From: Citrobacter koseri ATCC BAA-895
Lineage (GTDB): Bacteria > Pseudomonadota > Gammaproteobacteria > Enterobacterales > Enterobacteriaceae
NCBI RefSeq assembly: GCF_000018045.1
Contig: NC_009792.1
Location: 4,464,001-4,528,000, forward strand
Length of the DNA stretch: 64,000 nucleotides
Reading direction: 5' to 3'
Shown here piece by piece: positions 33,904 to 42,597 of the stretch; position 1 is the stretch's first letter; each line of letters opens with the position of its first letter. The notes beneath the pieces were generated by a model. The model saw only the letters and a program-made list of their open reading frames with translations. It was not told the origin of the DNA and did not search any database. The position numbers and the translations under genes were made by a program.

Positions 33904-35121
33904 TTAAGACGATGACACGGCCTCCTGCGATACCGCCGGAGGCCGTTTTTTTAACCGCCAGGTCAGCAACAGCGCAATCGCCACCAGACCCGCCGCCGCC
34001 AGATAGATAACCGGCACGCCCGCCCAGGTCATCAGCAGCCCCGCCAGCGGCCCGGTCACGCCCAACGATAAATCCATAAACACCGTATAGGTCGCCAGCG
34101 CCGCCCCCTGATTCTGCTGCGGCACCGCCTTTACCGCTACCACGCCCAGCGCCGGGAAGACCAGCGAGAACCCCGCCCCCGCCAGTAGCACGCCAATTTT
34201 CGCCATCCACGGCATCAGCGCAACGCCCACCAGCAGCAGCCCGATAATCTCCACGCTAAAGCAGATCATCGCCACGTTTAAGCCGCCTAACCGATTGATG
34301 CCATTGGGGAACAATAAACGGGCGCCCACAAACGCACAGCTAAACAGCGTGAGCGCGAAGGCGGCGCCATCCCACCCTTTCGCGTCATAAAACAGCGTGA
34401 TGAAGGTGGCGATAACGCCGAATCCCGCGGATGCCAGCGCCAGCGCCATTCCATACAGCCAGACGCGCCCAAGCACAGCGCGAAACGGCAGCGGTTTGCC
34501 CTTACTGGCTTTCACCGCCGGGCGCGGGAGCGCAAACAGCACGGCCAGCAGCGCCACGCCCATGATCGTCAACGCCAGCCCCTGTAACCCGCCCCAGGCG
34601 TAAAACAGCACGCCAAGCGGGGCGCCCATCGCCATCGCGCCATACGTGACAATACCGTTCCACGAAATCACCCGGCCAATATGCAGCGACCCCACCACGC
34701 CTACGCCCCAGAGCGTTGATCCGGTTCCGGCGAAGCTTTGTCCAATACCCAGAATGACACGCCCCAGGCATAACAGCAGCAGGCTTGCAATCGGCCAGCC
34801 GCTGGCGAATCCCGCCAGGAGATAGCTCAGGCCGCTCAGAAAGCAGCCGCACAAACCAAAGACGACAACCTTTTTCGGCCCCAGCAGGTCAGCATAGCGC
34901 CCCGCATGAGGGCGGCTCACGAGCGTCGCAAAATATTGTAAGCTTATGACCAGCCCCGCCCAGAAGGCGCTAAACCCCATCACATCATGGACATAGCCCG
35001 GCAGGACTGCGAGCGGCAAACCGATCGTCAGATAACTGGCGAAGTTAAAAATCACAACAGAAACGATACGCAGATTGAGGCGCAATCCGCTAAGCGCCGG
35101 TTCAGCGACGGGTTCGGGCAT
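33904..35121 (-). CDS. yhhS: YhhS, MFS transporter
   Basis: 405 aa, E. coli length; twelve membrane segments. MFS motif A appears as SRPHAGRYADLLGPKK between helices 2 and 3. Overexpression of the E. coli protein has been linked to glyphosate and arabinose export; the natural substrate is uncertain. Its stop is 3 bp from that of dcrB. Confidence 0.93.
   Translation of the reverse strand: MPEPVAEPALSGLRLNLRIVSVVIFNFASYLTIGLPLAVLPGYVHDVMGFSAFWAGLVISLQYFATLVSRPHAGRYADLLGPKKVVVFGLCGCFLSGLSYLLAGFASGWPIASLLLLCLGRVILGIGQSFAGTGSTLWGVGVVGSLHIGRVISWNGIVTYGAMAMGAPLGVLFYAWGGLQGLALTIMGVALLAVLFALPRPAVKASKGKPLPFRAVLGRVWLYGMALALASAGFGVIATFITLFYDAKGWDGAAFALTLFSCAFVGARLLFPNGINRLGGLNVAMICFSVEIIGLLLVGVALMPWMAKIGVLLAGAGFSLVFPALGVVAVKAVPQQNQGAALATYTVFMDLSLGVTGPLAGLLMTWAGVPVIYLAAAGLVAIALLLTWRLKKRPPAVSQEAVSSS
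33917..33952 (+). terminator. dcrB terminator inside the yhhS coding end
   Basis: A 9-bp perfect stem ACGGCCTCC/GGAGGCCGT (33917-33925/33938-33946) followed by seven T. It serves dcrB but encodes the last residues of yhhS on the other strand. Confidence 0.9.
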
Positions 35122-35252
35122 GGGAGGTCACCACGTTTTTACAACAGTGTTTCATTTTTATCATGCTGAGTCGCGAAAATCAGTAGCAAGATTAAGAATA
35201 TTGGTCTCAGACCAGGCGCTACACTTAGAAAAAATGCAAAAAGGAAGATGAC

Positions 35253-36302
35253 ATGACAACCCCTCACCCCGACAAAACGGGGATGCATATTCTGCTCAAA
35301 CTGGCGTCGTTGGTCGTCATACTGGCAGGGCTCCATGCCGCAGCAGATATTATTGTGCAGCTCTTACTGGCGCTCTTTTTCGCCATTGTCCTCAACCCGC
35401 TGGTAACCTGGTTTATTCGTCGCGGCGTTAACCGCCCGGTGGCGATTACCCTCGTGGTGGTCGTGATGCTTATCGTACTGACGGCGCTGATCGGCGTGCT
35501 GGCTGCGTCAATCAATGAATTCGTCGCCATGCTACCGAAATACAACAAGGAGCTGACGCGTAAGGTTCTGCATTTGCAGGAGATGCTGCCCTTCCTCAAC
35601 CTGCACATGTCGCCGGAACGCCTGCTGCAACGCATCGACTCCGATAAACTGATGACCTTCACCACCACACTGATGACCGGCCTTTCCGGGGCGATGGCAA
35701 GCGTAGTCCTGCTGGTGATGACGGTGGTGTTTATGCTGTTCGAAGTCCGCCACGTTCCCTACAAACTGCGTTTCGCGCTGAACAACCCGCAAATTCACAT
35801 TGCGGGTTTACACCGGGCGCTCAAAGGCGTGTCGCACTATCTGGCGCTGAAAACGCTGCTGAGCCTGTGGACCGGCGTGATTGTCTGGCTGGGGCTGGCG
35901 CTGATGGACATCCAGTTTGCGCTGATGTGGGGCGTGCTGGCGTTTTTACTCAACTATGTCCCTAATATTGGTTCGGTCATTTCAGCAGTGCCGCCGATGA
36001 TTCAGGCGCTGCTGTTCAACGGTTTCTACGAATGCGTTCTGGTCGGCGCGCTCTTTCTGGTGGTGCATATGATCATCGGCAATATCCTGGAACCGCGCAT
36101 GATGGGCCACCGCCTGGGAATGTCCACGCTGGTGGTGTTCCTCTCTTTACTGGTGTGGGGATGGTTATTAGGCCCGGTAGGGATGCTGCTTTCCGTTCCG
36201 CTTACCAGCGTCTGTAAAATCTGGATGGAGACCACCAAAGGCGGCAGCAAGCTGGCGATTTTACTGGGGCCGGGTCGCCCGAAAAGTCGGTTGCCCGGAT
36301 AA
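35253..36302 (+). CDS. yhhT: YhhT, AI-2E family (PerM/TqsA) transporter
   Basis: 349 aa, E. coli length. About eight membrane segments; the conserved family stretch NYVPNIGSVISAVPPMIQALLF and C-terminal NILEPRMMGHRLGMS. The family includes TqsA (AI-2 exporter) and sodium/proton antiporters; the YhhT substrate is not known. ATG after GGAAGATGAC. Last K-12-like gene before the aryl polyene cluster. Confidence 0.93.
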   Translation: MTTPHPDKTGMHILLKLASLVVILAGLHAAADIIVQLLLALFFAIVLNPLVTWFIRRGVNRPVAITLVVVVMLIVLTALIGVLAASINEFVAMLPKYNKELTRKVLHLQEMLPFLNLHMSPERLLQRIDSDKLMTFTTTLMTGLSGAMASVVLLVMTVVFMLFEVRHVPYKLRFALNNPQIHIAGLHRALKGVSHYLALKTLLSLWTGVIVWLGLALMDIQFALMWGVLAFLLNYVPNIGSVISAVPPMIQALLFNGFYECVLVGALFLVVHMIIGNILEPRMMGHRLGMSTLVVFLSLLVWGWLLGPVGMLLSVPLTSVCKIWMETTKGGSKLAILLGPGRPKSRLPG

Positions 36303-36614
36303 TTAATTTACCTACCAACCAGGGTAGTTTTTATCTACGCACCTGCCCGGTAAACTGTCATGCGTTTTAAATATATGTGGCAGTTTACCTTAAATGAAAT
36401 ATGTCCTGCCGCCCGTTATTTAATAAATAAGAAACAGCATTCACCGGAATAAAGCGACTTAACTCAAACAGATATAACAATATCGCATTCAGCCGGTTTT
36501 CGCGTGAAATGAAAAATGCATAAAATAAAAACCGACGCCATTATGGCTGGCGTTCGTTATTAATAAATTAATAAGCACATTATTAGTCAACTAGTTAATT
36601 GATAGGGAGTTTTC
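36303..36614. promoter_or_regulatory. AT-rich region upstream of the aryl polyene cluster
   Basis: No gene. It holds a 9-bp perfect inverted repeat GGTAAACTG/CAGTTTACC (36349-36357/36381-36389) that may be an operator or an RNA hairpin, and a hairpin ACGCCA/TGGCGT near 36534-36552 that may end yhhT. The rest is strongly AT-rich up to the ribosome site AGGGAG of apeA, so the cluster promoter is expected here. Confidence 0.55.
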
Positions 36615-37004
36615 ATGAAACAATTCATTAAATGGTTTGCCGCTATTGCGGTTGTGGGTGCTCTGGCGGGTTGCGCGCGTACTGCGCCTATCGATCAGGT
36701 TCACTCCAGCGTGAGCGCGGGCCATACTCAGGAGCAGGTCAAAAACGCCATTCTGAAGGCTGGCGTTCAACGCCAATGGATCATGTCTGAAGTCGGGCCT
36801 GGCGTTATCAAAGGACGTCAGCAGACGCGCAACCACGTCGCTGAAGTGCGCATTACCTACTCCGCCACCGGCTACGACATCAAATACGACAGCAGCCTCA
36901 ATTTGCAGGCTTCCGGCGGCAAAATTCACAAAAACTACAACCGCTGGGTACATAACCTGGACAAAGACATCCAGGTTAACTTGTCCGCAGGCGCGGGTCT
37001 GTAA
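36615..37004 (+). CDS. apeA: ApeA-type small lipoprotein at the head of the APE cluster
   Basis: 129 aa. Lipobox LAGC with Cys20 (KQFIKWFAAIAVVGALAGC), then a periplasmic domain with repeated beta-strand-like text (VAEVRITYSATGYDIKYDSSLNLQ). No enzyme motif. Such a gene leads aryl polyene clusters of enterobacteria; its role is unknown, probably in the envelope where the pigment ends up. The symbol is assigned from gene order and so is less sure than the lipoprotein call. A repeat-like stretch of 150 bp separates it from apeB. Confidence 0.72.
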   Translation: MKQFIKWFAAIAVVGALAGCARTAPIDQVHSSVSAGHTQEQVKNAILKAGVQRQWIMSEVGPGVIKGRQQTRNHVAEVRITYSATGYDIKYDSSLNLQASGGKIHKNYNRWVHNLDKDIQVNLSAGAGL

Positions 37005-37013
37005 TTCAGGCGG

Positions 37014-37086
37014 TACGCACTTTCATTCAGGTGGCATTGAGCTGAACGTTCACGCGTCAAAAGCGGCGGCCTGAAAGATGACGCGG
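37014..37086 (+). repeat. MITE-like repeat, copy 3 (about 73 bp, minimal)
   Basis: The left end TACGCACTTTCATTCAGGTGGC and the right end read in reverse (TCCGCGTCATC-TTTCAGGCCGC) form an imperfect inverted repeat. The left end also resembles that of copy 1 (TACACTAAATCATTCGAGTTG). Non-coding, between apeA and apeB. Confidence 0.5.
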
Positions 37087-37155
37087 ATTATTAAAGTCGG
37101 GTCGAAGACGGCCCGATAACTCGCTTTTACCCCCTCTTAACAGGTTGTCCCCATT

Positions 37156-38217
37156 ATGTACGAACAGGACTCGCTCAGCGCACTGGATGCCATCACGGAA
37201 GCACAACGTATCGCCTTCGCCCCCATGCTTTTCCAGGCCGCATTGTGTCTGCGTAACGCGGGTGTGCTGACATATCTGGATCGGCAGGGTAAACGCGGCG
37301 CAACGCTCGACGATATCACTGAAAACAGCAGCATCAATGAATATGCCGCCAGCGTACTGCTGGATATGGGATTAAGCGGACGTATTATTACTCACAAAGA
37401 GGGGCATTATTATCTCGCGAAGGTGGGGCATTTTCTTCTGCATGACGCCATGACCCGCATAAATATGGATTTCACCCAGGATGTTTGCTATCAGGGGCTG
37501 TTTTATCTGGAAAATGCGCTAAAGGAAGGCAAACCGTCAGGACTGAAAATATTCGGCGACTGGCCAACGATTTATCCCGCGTTGTCGCAATTACCGCAGG
37601 CGGCGCGTGACAGCTGGTTCGCCTTCGATCATTACTATTCCGACGGCGCATTTGACGCCGCGTTGCCTTATGTATTCGCCAGTCGCCCGGCAACCCTGTA
37701 CGATGTGGGCGGAAATACCGGGAAATGGGCATTACGCTGCTGCCAGTACGATGAAAATATCGCGGTCACTTTATTAGATTTGCCACAACAAATTGCACTT
37801 GCCCGTAAAAATATCGAAAATGCAGGATTATCTCATCGCATAGATTTCCATGCAGTGGATATGCTGGGTGATACGCCTTTACCTGGAGAGGCCGATATCT
37901 GGTGGATGAGCCAATTTCTGGACTGCTTTTCACCGGAACAGATTATCACCATGCTCAGTAACGTTGCCCGAGTGATGAAACCCGGCGCAAGGCTGTGCAT
38001 TATGGAGCTGTTCTGGGATGCGCAGAAATTTGAAGCGGCCTCTTTTAGCCTGAATGCGTCTTCGCTTTATTTTACCTGTATGGCAAATGGCAACAGCCGT
38101 TTCTACAGCGTAGAGAAGTTTTATCACTATCTGGACATGGCAGGGTTCCAGGTGGATGAACGCCATGACAACCTGGGCGTTGGGCATACTTTATTGATAT
38201 GCCAAAAGAAAAAATAA
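37156..38217 (+). CDS. apeB: ApeB, SAM-dependent O-methyltransferase
   Basis: 353 aa. A winged-helix dimerisation part (1-100), then a Rossmann SAM domain with motif I LYDVGGNTGKW (about 184-194) and the acidic DLPQQIALARKNIE; the tail GARLCIMELFWD is like plant-type O-methyltransferases. In the APE pathway this is thought to methylate the aryl head group. Standard ATG. Confidence 0.88.
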   Translation: MYEQDSLSALDAITEAQRIAFAPMLFQAALCLRNAGVLTYLDRQGKRGATLDDITENSSINEYAASVLLDMGLSGRIITHKEGHYYLAKVGHFLLHDAMTRINMDFTQDVCYQGLFYLENALKEGKPSGLKIFGDWPTIYPALSQLPQAARDSWFAFDHYYSDGAFDAALPYVFASRPATLYDVGGNTGKWALRCCQYDENIAVTLLDLPQQIALARKNIENAGLSHRIDFHAVDMLGDTPLPGEADIWWMSQFLDCFSPEQIITMLSNVARVMKPGARLCIMELFWDAQKFEAASFSLNASSLYFTCMANGNSRFYSVEKFYHYLDMAGFQVDERHDNLGVGHTLLICQKKK

Positions 38218-38220
38218 CAA

Positions 38221-38243
38221 AGTGACGTTAAAAAAACGTCACT
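38221..38243 (+). terminator. Hairpin between apeB and apeC
   Basis: AGTGACGTT/AACGTCACT, a 9-bp perfect stem with a 5-A loop, starting three bases after the apeB stop. No T run; a candidate attenuator or mRNA-end stabiliser separating apeAB from apeC-R. Confidence 0.55.
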
Positions 38244-38274
38244 GGTATCACCGGATTACCGCGGACGCGCGTTG

Positions 38275-38997
38275 ATGAAATTTGCACTAAACATAACAGA
38301 CTGGCAGGCCAGAGCCCCAGGACTTAGCGAAGCGACCCACTGGCAGCAGTGGTCGCGGGAGCCGTACGCCATCGATCCCGCCGCGCCGCAGGCAAAACTG
38401 CACGAACTCCCGATGATGACCGCCCGGCGGCTCAGTTCCGGCAGCAAACTGGCGGTAGAGTGCGGGCTGGCCATGCTGCGTCGCCACGATATCGACGCGG
38501 TGCTCTATACCAGCCGCCACGGCGAACTGGAGCGTAACTACCGCATCCTGCACGCGCTGGCGATGGAACAGGCGCTCTCTCCCACCGATTTCGCCCTGTC
38601 AGTACACAATTCCGCGGTCGGTAATCTGACCATTGCCGCAAAACAGCCAGTTGTCTCATCCTCGCTTTCCGCCGGGAGAGACACCTTCCAGCAAGGGTTA
38701 TGCGAAGTGATGTGCCTGCTTCAGGCGGGTTATCAGCGGGTACTGATGGTCGATTTCGACGGCTTCCTACCCGAGTTTTACCATCCGCGATTACCGCCGC
38801 AGATGCCGAGCTGGCCTTACGCCGTCGCCTTTGTCATTGAAGCGGGGAATACGCTGTCCTGCGCCACGCAGCCCGGTACGCCTCAGGATGAAACGCCGCT
38901 TCCGCAAAGCCTGCTGTTTTTACAACGTTACTTACAAAACGCCGACGCCTTTACGCTGCCGGGCGAGCGGGTAGAGTGGCAGTGGAGCCGCGCGTGA
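38275..38997 (+). CDS. apeC: ApeC, ketosynthase-like chain-length-factor subunit
   Basis: 240 aa. Only the N-terminal half of a beta-ketoacyl synthase fold is present (SGSKLAVECGLAMLRRHDID, FALSVHNSAVGNLTIAAKQP). The catalytic Cys of true ketosynthases is missing: the nucleophile elbow reads HNSAVG. This matches the CLF-like partner of ApeO in known APE systems, which shapes the chain without condensing. ATG at 38275. Its stop overlaps the apeD GTG (GTGA). Confidence 0.88.
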   Translation: MKFALNITDWQARAPGLSEATHWQQWSREPYAIDPAAPQAKLHELPMMTARRLSSGSKLAVECGLAMLRRHDIDAVLYTSRHGELERNYRILHALAMEQALSPTDFALSVHNSAVGNLTIAAKQPVVSSSLSAGRDTFQQGLCEVMCLLQAGYQRVLMVDFDGFLPEFYHPRLPPQMPSWPYAVAFVIEAGNTLSCATQPGTPQDETPLPQSLLFLQRYLQNADAFTLPGERVEWQWSRA

Positions 38998-39809
38998 ACA
39001 CGCTTCTGGCGCGCCTGGATTGGGCATGGCGACTGGTGATGACCGGTTTTTGTTTTGCCCTGTTCGGCATCGGCGGGCTGTTGCTTTCTGTCGTGTGGTT
39101 CAACTTATTGTTACTATTGGTATGGAACCCCGTCAGACGCCGCCGCCTGGCCCGTCGCAGCATTGCGGCCAGTTTTCGCGCCTTTTTAACGGTAGCGAAA
39201 ACGCTTGGCGTTCTGGACTACCGCATTGAGGGGAGCGACGTGCTGCGACAGGAGAAAGGGTGTCTGGTGGTGGCGAACCATCCCACGCTTATCGATTACG
39301 TGCTGCTGGCTTCCGTCATGCCCGAAACCGACTGCCTGGTGAAGAGCGCACTGCTGAAAAACCCGTTCGTCAGCGGCGTTATTCGCGCGGCGGATTACCT
39401 GATCAACAGCCAGGCCGACGCGCTGTTACCGGCCTGCCAGCAGCGTCTGGATCAGGGCGACACAATATTGATTTTCCCCGAAGGGACGCGAACGCGACCC
39501 GGTGAAAAAATGACGCTGCAACGCGGCGCGGCCAATATCGCCGTGCGCTGCGGCAGCGATTTACGCGTAGTGACTATCCACTGTAGCGAGCATCTGCTGG
39601 ATAAGCAGAGCAAATGGTATGACGTGCCTCCCGCGAAACCTCTGTTTACCGTAGAGGTACGCGAGCGGATCGCGATCGACCCGTTTAACGATGCAAATTT
39701 ACAAGAACCGGCGCTGGCGGCAAGGCAGTTGAACCGGCATCTTTTGCTTCAATTACAACCAGGTGCTACACCTCTTTCAGGAATTAATGATGCAAGCGCT
39801 CTACCTTGA
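38994..39809 (+). CDS. apeD: ApeD, lysophospholipid-type acyltransferase
   Basis: 271 aa from the GTG at 38994 that overlaps the apeC stop. Two membrane segments near the N-terminus, then the PlsC motif HX4D (NHPTLID, about residue 96), FPEGTRTRPGEKM and RGAANIAV. Likely joins the polyene or a fatty acid to a lipid anchor. A GTG 18 bases upstream is possible. Confidence 0.86.
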   Translation: MNTLLARLDWAWRLVMTGFCFALFGIGGLLLSVVWFNLLLLLVWNPVRRRRLARRSIAASFRAFLTVAKTLGVLDYRIEGSDVLRQEKGCLVVANHPTLIDYVLLASVMPETDCLVKSALLKNPFVSGVIRAADYLINSQADALLPACQQRLDQGDTILIFPEGTRTRPGEKMTLQRGAANIAVRCGSDLRVVTIHCSEHLLDKQSKWYDVPPAKPLFTVEVRERIAIDPFNDANLQEPALAARQLNRHLLLQLQPGATPLSGINDASALP

Positions 39810-40047
39810 AATTAAAAATCTCATAATAAATACGCTGAATCTGGACGAGCTGTCCGCTGACGATATCGATACCGAGGCGGCGCTCTTTGGTGATGGTTTA
39901 GGACTGGATTCGATCGATGCCCTTGAGCTGGGGCTGGCGGTGAAAAACCAGTATGGCGTGGTGCTCTCCGCAGAGAGCGAAGAGATGCGTCAGCACTTCT
40001 TTTCCGTCGCCACGCTGGCATCTTTCATTCACGCTCAACGAGCCTGA
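39787..40047 (+). CDS. apeE: ApeE, acyl carrier protein
   Basis: 86 aa. The phosphopantetheine Ser is in GLGLDSIDALEL. It overlaps the end of apeD by 23 bp; AGGA sits five bases before the ATG. It carries the growing chain after activation, probably by AcpT downstream. Confidence 0.9.
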   Translation: MMQALYLEIKNLIINTLNLDELSADDIDTEAALFGDGLGLDSIDALELGLAVKNQYGVVLSAESEEMRQHFFSVATLASFIHAQRA

Positions 40048-40059
40048 GGCGAGTCCGTT

Positions 40060-40311
40060 ATGACAGAACAACATGCCATTTATGAAGAAGTCTCCGCGCT
40101 TCTGGTCAAACTGTTTGAAATCGACCCTCAGGACATCAAACCTGAGGCGCGCCTGTATGAAGATCTGGAGCTGGACAGCATCGACGCCGTCGACATGATC
40201 GTGCATCTGCAAAAGAAAACCGGTAAGAAAATCAAGCCGGAAGAGTTCAAAGCGGTGCGTACCGTGCAGGATGTCGTCGACGCCGTAGAACGCCTGCTGA
40301 AAGAAGCGTAA
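40060..40311 (+). CDS. apeF: ApeF, acyl carrier protein
   Basis: 83 aa, with the carrier Ser in DLELDSIDAVDM. The second carrier of the pathway; two different ACPs are usual in APE clusters. 12 bp after apeE. Confidence 0.92.
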   Translation: MTEQHAIYEEVSALLVKLFEIDPQDIKPEARLYEDLELDSIDAVDMIVHLQKKTGKKIKPEEFKAVRTVQDVVDAVERLLKEA

Positions 40312-40317
40312 TACGCC

Positions 40318-40899
40318 ATGTCAGGCGCTCACGCGCGTATGGGTATTCAGTTGCTGACCGGCCTGATGCTGCTGGCCTGGCCATTTTTGATCTGGTTTGG
40401 GCTGACGCATAACAGCCTCCACTGGCTGCTGCCGCTGATGGCGTTGCTGCTCTTTTTACGCTTTCGTCAGACCCGGCGACAGGCGGGGCCGCTGCGCGTC
40501 GTCACTCAGGTGGCGGCGGTGGCGGGCATAGCGCTTTGCGTCGCCAGCTATCTGCTTAAAACACATCAACTGCTGCTGTTTTACCCGGTCGTTGTTAACG
40601 GCGTCATGCTTGCCGTTTTTGGCGGCTCGCTGTGGACATCCATGCCGATTGTCGAACGTCTGGCGCGACTGCGTGAACCTGCGCTGCCGGAAGCCGCAGT
40701 GCGCTACACCCGTCGCGTAACACAAATCTGGTGCGCCTTTTTCATCGGCAACGGCGGTATTGCGCTCTTTACCGCGCTACACGGCGACATGGCGCTATGG
40801 ACCGCCTGGAACGGCATGATTGCCTATCTGCTGATGGGCGCGTTGATGGCGGGCGAGTGGCTGGTGCGCCGCCAGGTGATTAAACGAGAAACACAATGA
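40318..40899 (+). CDS. apeG: ApeG, membrane protein (COG4648)
   Basis: 193 aa with about five membrane segments (GIQLLTGLMLLAWPFLIWFG, LLPLMALLLFLRF, VAGIALCVASYLL). No catalytic motif seen. It belongs to the unassigned membrane proteins of APE clusters. Its end overlaps apeH by four bases (ATGA). Confidence 0.85.
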   Translation: MSGAHARMGIQLLTGLMLLAWPFLIWFGLTHNSLHWLLPLMALLLFLRFRQTRRQAGPLRVVTQVAAVAGIALCVASYLLKTHQLLLFYPVVVNGVMLAVFGGSLWTSMPIVERLARLREPALPEAAVRYTRRVTQIWCAFFIGNGGIALFTALHGDMALWTAWNGMIAYLLMGALMAGEWLVRRQVIKRETQ

Positions 40900-42257
40900 A
40901 GCAGACCCTTCCGCTCTCCCGCTGGCTCACCGCGCCACGCCCGGATGAAACGCCTGTTGCCTGGCTGGGTGAGGACACCTGGACGCTGGGCCACCTGCGC
41001 CATGACGTCGCGCAGTTGGTGAAACACCTGCAACAGCAGGAGGGCGAGCGCTGGGCGCTGTGTTTTGAGAACAGCTATCTGTTTATTGTTGCGCTGCTGG
41101 CAACGCTGCATAGCGGAAAAACGCCCGTTATTCCGGGGCATAACCGCGTCTCTCTGCTGGATGAGCAGCGCGCGCTGTTCAACGGCGTGCTCAGCGATAA
41201 GACGTCTGGCTGGCACGGCCCGCTGCTGGTGGTCAATACATCACGACAGTTCAGCGCAGAAGCCTTCACATTCGACGATATTGCCGCCGATGCCTTCGTT
41301 GAATTGTTTACCTCTGGCTCCACCGGTCAGCCCAAGCGCATCATCAAACCCATCGCGCGGCTGGATTGCGAGGCCGAACTGCTGGCGATGCGTTTTGCCG
41401 ACCGCCTGGCAGGCTGTCGCGTCGTGGCGTCAGTCGTTCCTCAACATCTGTACGGTCTGACTTTCCGTATTTTCCTACCGATGGCGCTCGGCCTGCCGCT
41501 TCATGCCGCAATGCTCTACTACGCAGAGCAGCTTGCCGCGCTAAGCCACGACCACCGCTATGCGTTTATCAGCAGTCCGGCGTTCCTGAAACGCCTCGAC
41601 CACCGGCTCACGCCGCCGCCGGTCAACATGATCCTTTCCGCAGGCGGTATGCTGCCCTGGGGCGATGTCACGCAAACCGCCGCCTGGCTCAATATCTGGC
41701 CGGATGAAATCTACGGCAGCACCGAAACCGGCATTCTCGCCTGGCGCTACCGCCAGCAGGAGGAGATCGCCTGGCTCCCCTTCCCCGGCGTACATTTTCA
41801 GCCGGAGGGCGAAGCATTTCGCGCCTTTTCGCCGCTGATCGTGCAGCAGGACGGCCTGTTGCTCGACGATATCCTCCACTTTGATGAGAACGGCCAGTTC
41901 CGCCTGATGGGACGCCGGGGGCGCGTCGTCAAAATTGAAGAGAAACGGATCTCGCTCAGCGAAGTTGAACAGCGGCTGCTGGAATTGAAGGGCATCCGCG
42001 AGGCGGTCGCGCTGCCTGTTTCACGCGGCGGTCGTCAGGGCATTGGCGTTCTGCTGGTGCTGGATGACGAAACCCGCCAACAATGGCAGCGCTGCGGCGG
42101 CAAAGCCCAGGAGCTGACCTGGCGTCGTTCGCTGCTGCCGTGGCTGGAGCCGGTTGCCGTACCTCGCTACTGGCGCGTGATCGACGAGATCCCGGTCAAC
42201 AGTATGAACAAGCGTGTCTATGCGCAATTACAGGAGTTATTTCATGATACCCCATGA
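40896..42257 (+). CDS. apeH: ApeH, acyl-ACP/CoA ligase activating the aryl starter
   Basis: 453 aa, ANL-type. P-loop LFTSGSTGQPKRI (about 138-150), YGSTETG (about 272-278), and the hinge GRRGRVVKIEEKRISLSEVE (about 340-359). In the studied systems ApeH loads 4-hydroxybenzoate onto a carrier protein to start the polyene. Coupled to apeG and overlapping apeI. Confidence 0.9.
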   Translation: MKQTLPLSRWLTAPRPDETPVAWLGEDTWTLGHLRHDVAQLVKHLQQQEGERWALCFENSYLFIVALLATLHSGKTPVIPGHNRVSLLDEQRALFNGVLSDKTSGWHGPLLVVNTSRQFSAEAFTFDDIAADAFVELFTSGSTGQPKRIIKPIARLDCEAELLAMRFADRLAGCRVVASVVPQHLYGLTFRIFLPMALGLPLHAAMLYYAEQLAALSHDHRYAFISSPAFLKRLDHRLTPPPVNMILSAGGMLPWGDVTQTAAWLNIWPDEIYGSTETGILAWRYRQQEEIAWLPFPGVHFQPEGEAFRAFSPLIVQQDGLLLDDILHFDENGQFRLMGRRGRVVKIEEKRISLSEVEQRLLELKGIREAVALPVSRGGRQGIGVLLVLDDETRQQWQRCGGKAQELTWRRSLLPWLEPVAVPRYWRVIDEIPVNSMNKRVYAQLQELFHDTP

Positions 42258-42597
42258 AATTGAGCGCCATCAGGCACAACCCCAACAGCTTGAGATCGTC
42301 CTGCATCTCGACCCTTCCCTGTTCTGGTTCAGCGGCCACTTTACCGTGCAGCCGCTGTTGCCCGGCGTCGCGCAGCTGTACTGGGTGATGCATTACGCCA
42401 CCACGCTGCTCACGCCCGGCTGGCGTTTTCACAGCATCCAGAACGTCAAATTCCAGGCGCCGCTGCTGCCTGAAACCACGGTGACGCTGACCCTGAGCTG
42501 GCAGGAAACCCGCCAGCTCCTGACGTTTAGCTATCAGCGCCACGATGGCGACGCGCGGCATACCGCCAGCAGCGGGAAGATCCGGTTATGCCGTTGA
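42244..42597 (+). CDS. apeI: ApeI, hotdog-fold dehydratase (FabZ/FabA-like)
   Basis: 117 aa. FSGHFTVQPLLPGVAQL matches the FabZ signature around the catalytic His. It forms the double bonds with ApeP. The ATG at 42244, after CAGGAG, overlaps apeH by 14 bp. Confidence 0.87.
   Translation: MIPHEIERHQAQPQQLEIVLHLDPSLFWFSGHFTVQPLLPGVAQLYWVMHYATTLLTPGWRFHSIQNVKFQAPLLPETTVTLTLSWQETRQLLTFSYQRHDGDARHTASSGKIRLCR

Noticed and set aside
38275..38997. ApeC as a broken ketosynthase
   Set aside because: It lacks the active Cys and half the domain, but APE clusters typically carry this short CLF-like partner, and it is tightly coupled to apeD.
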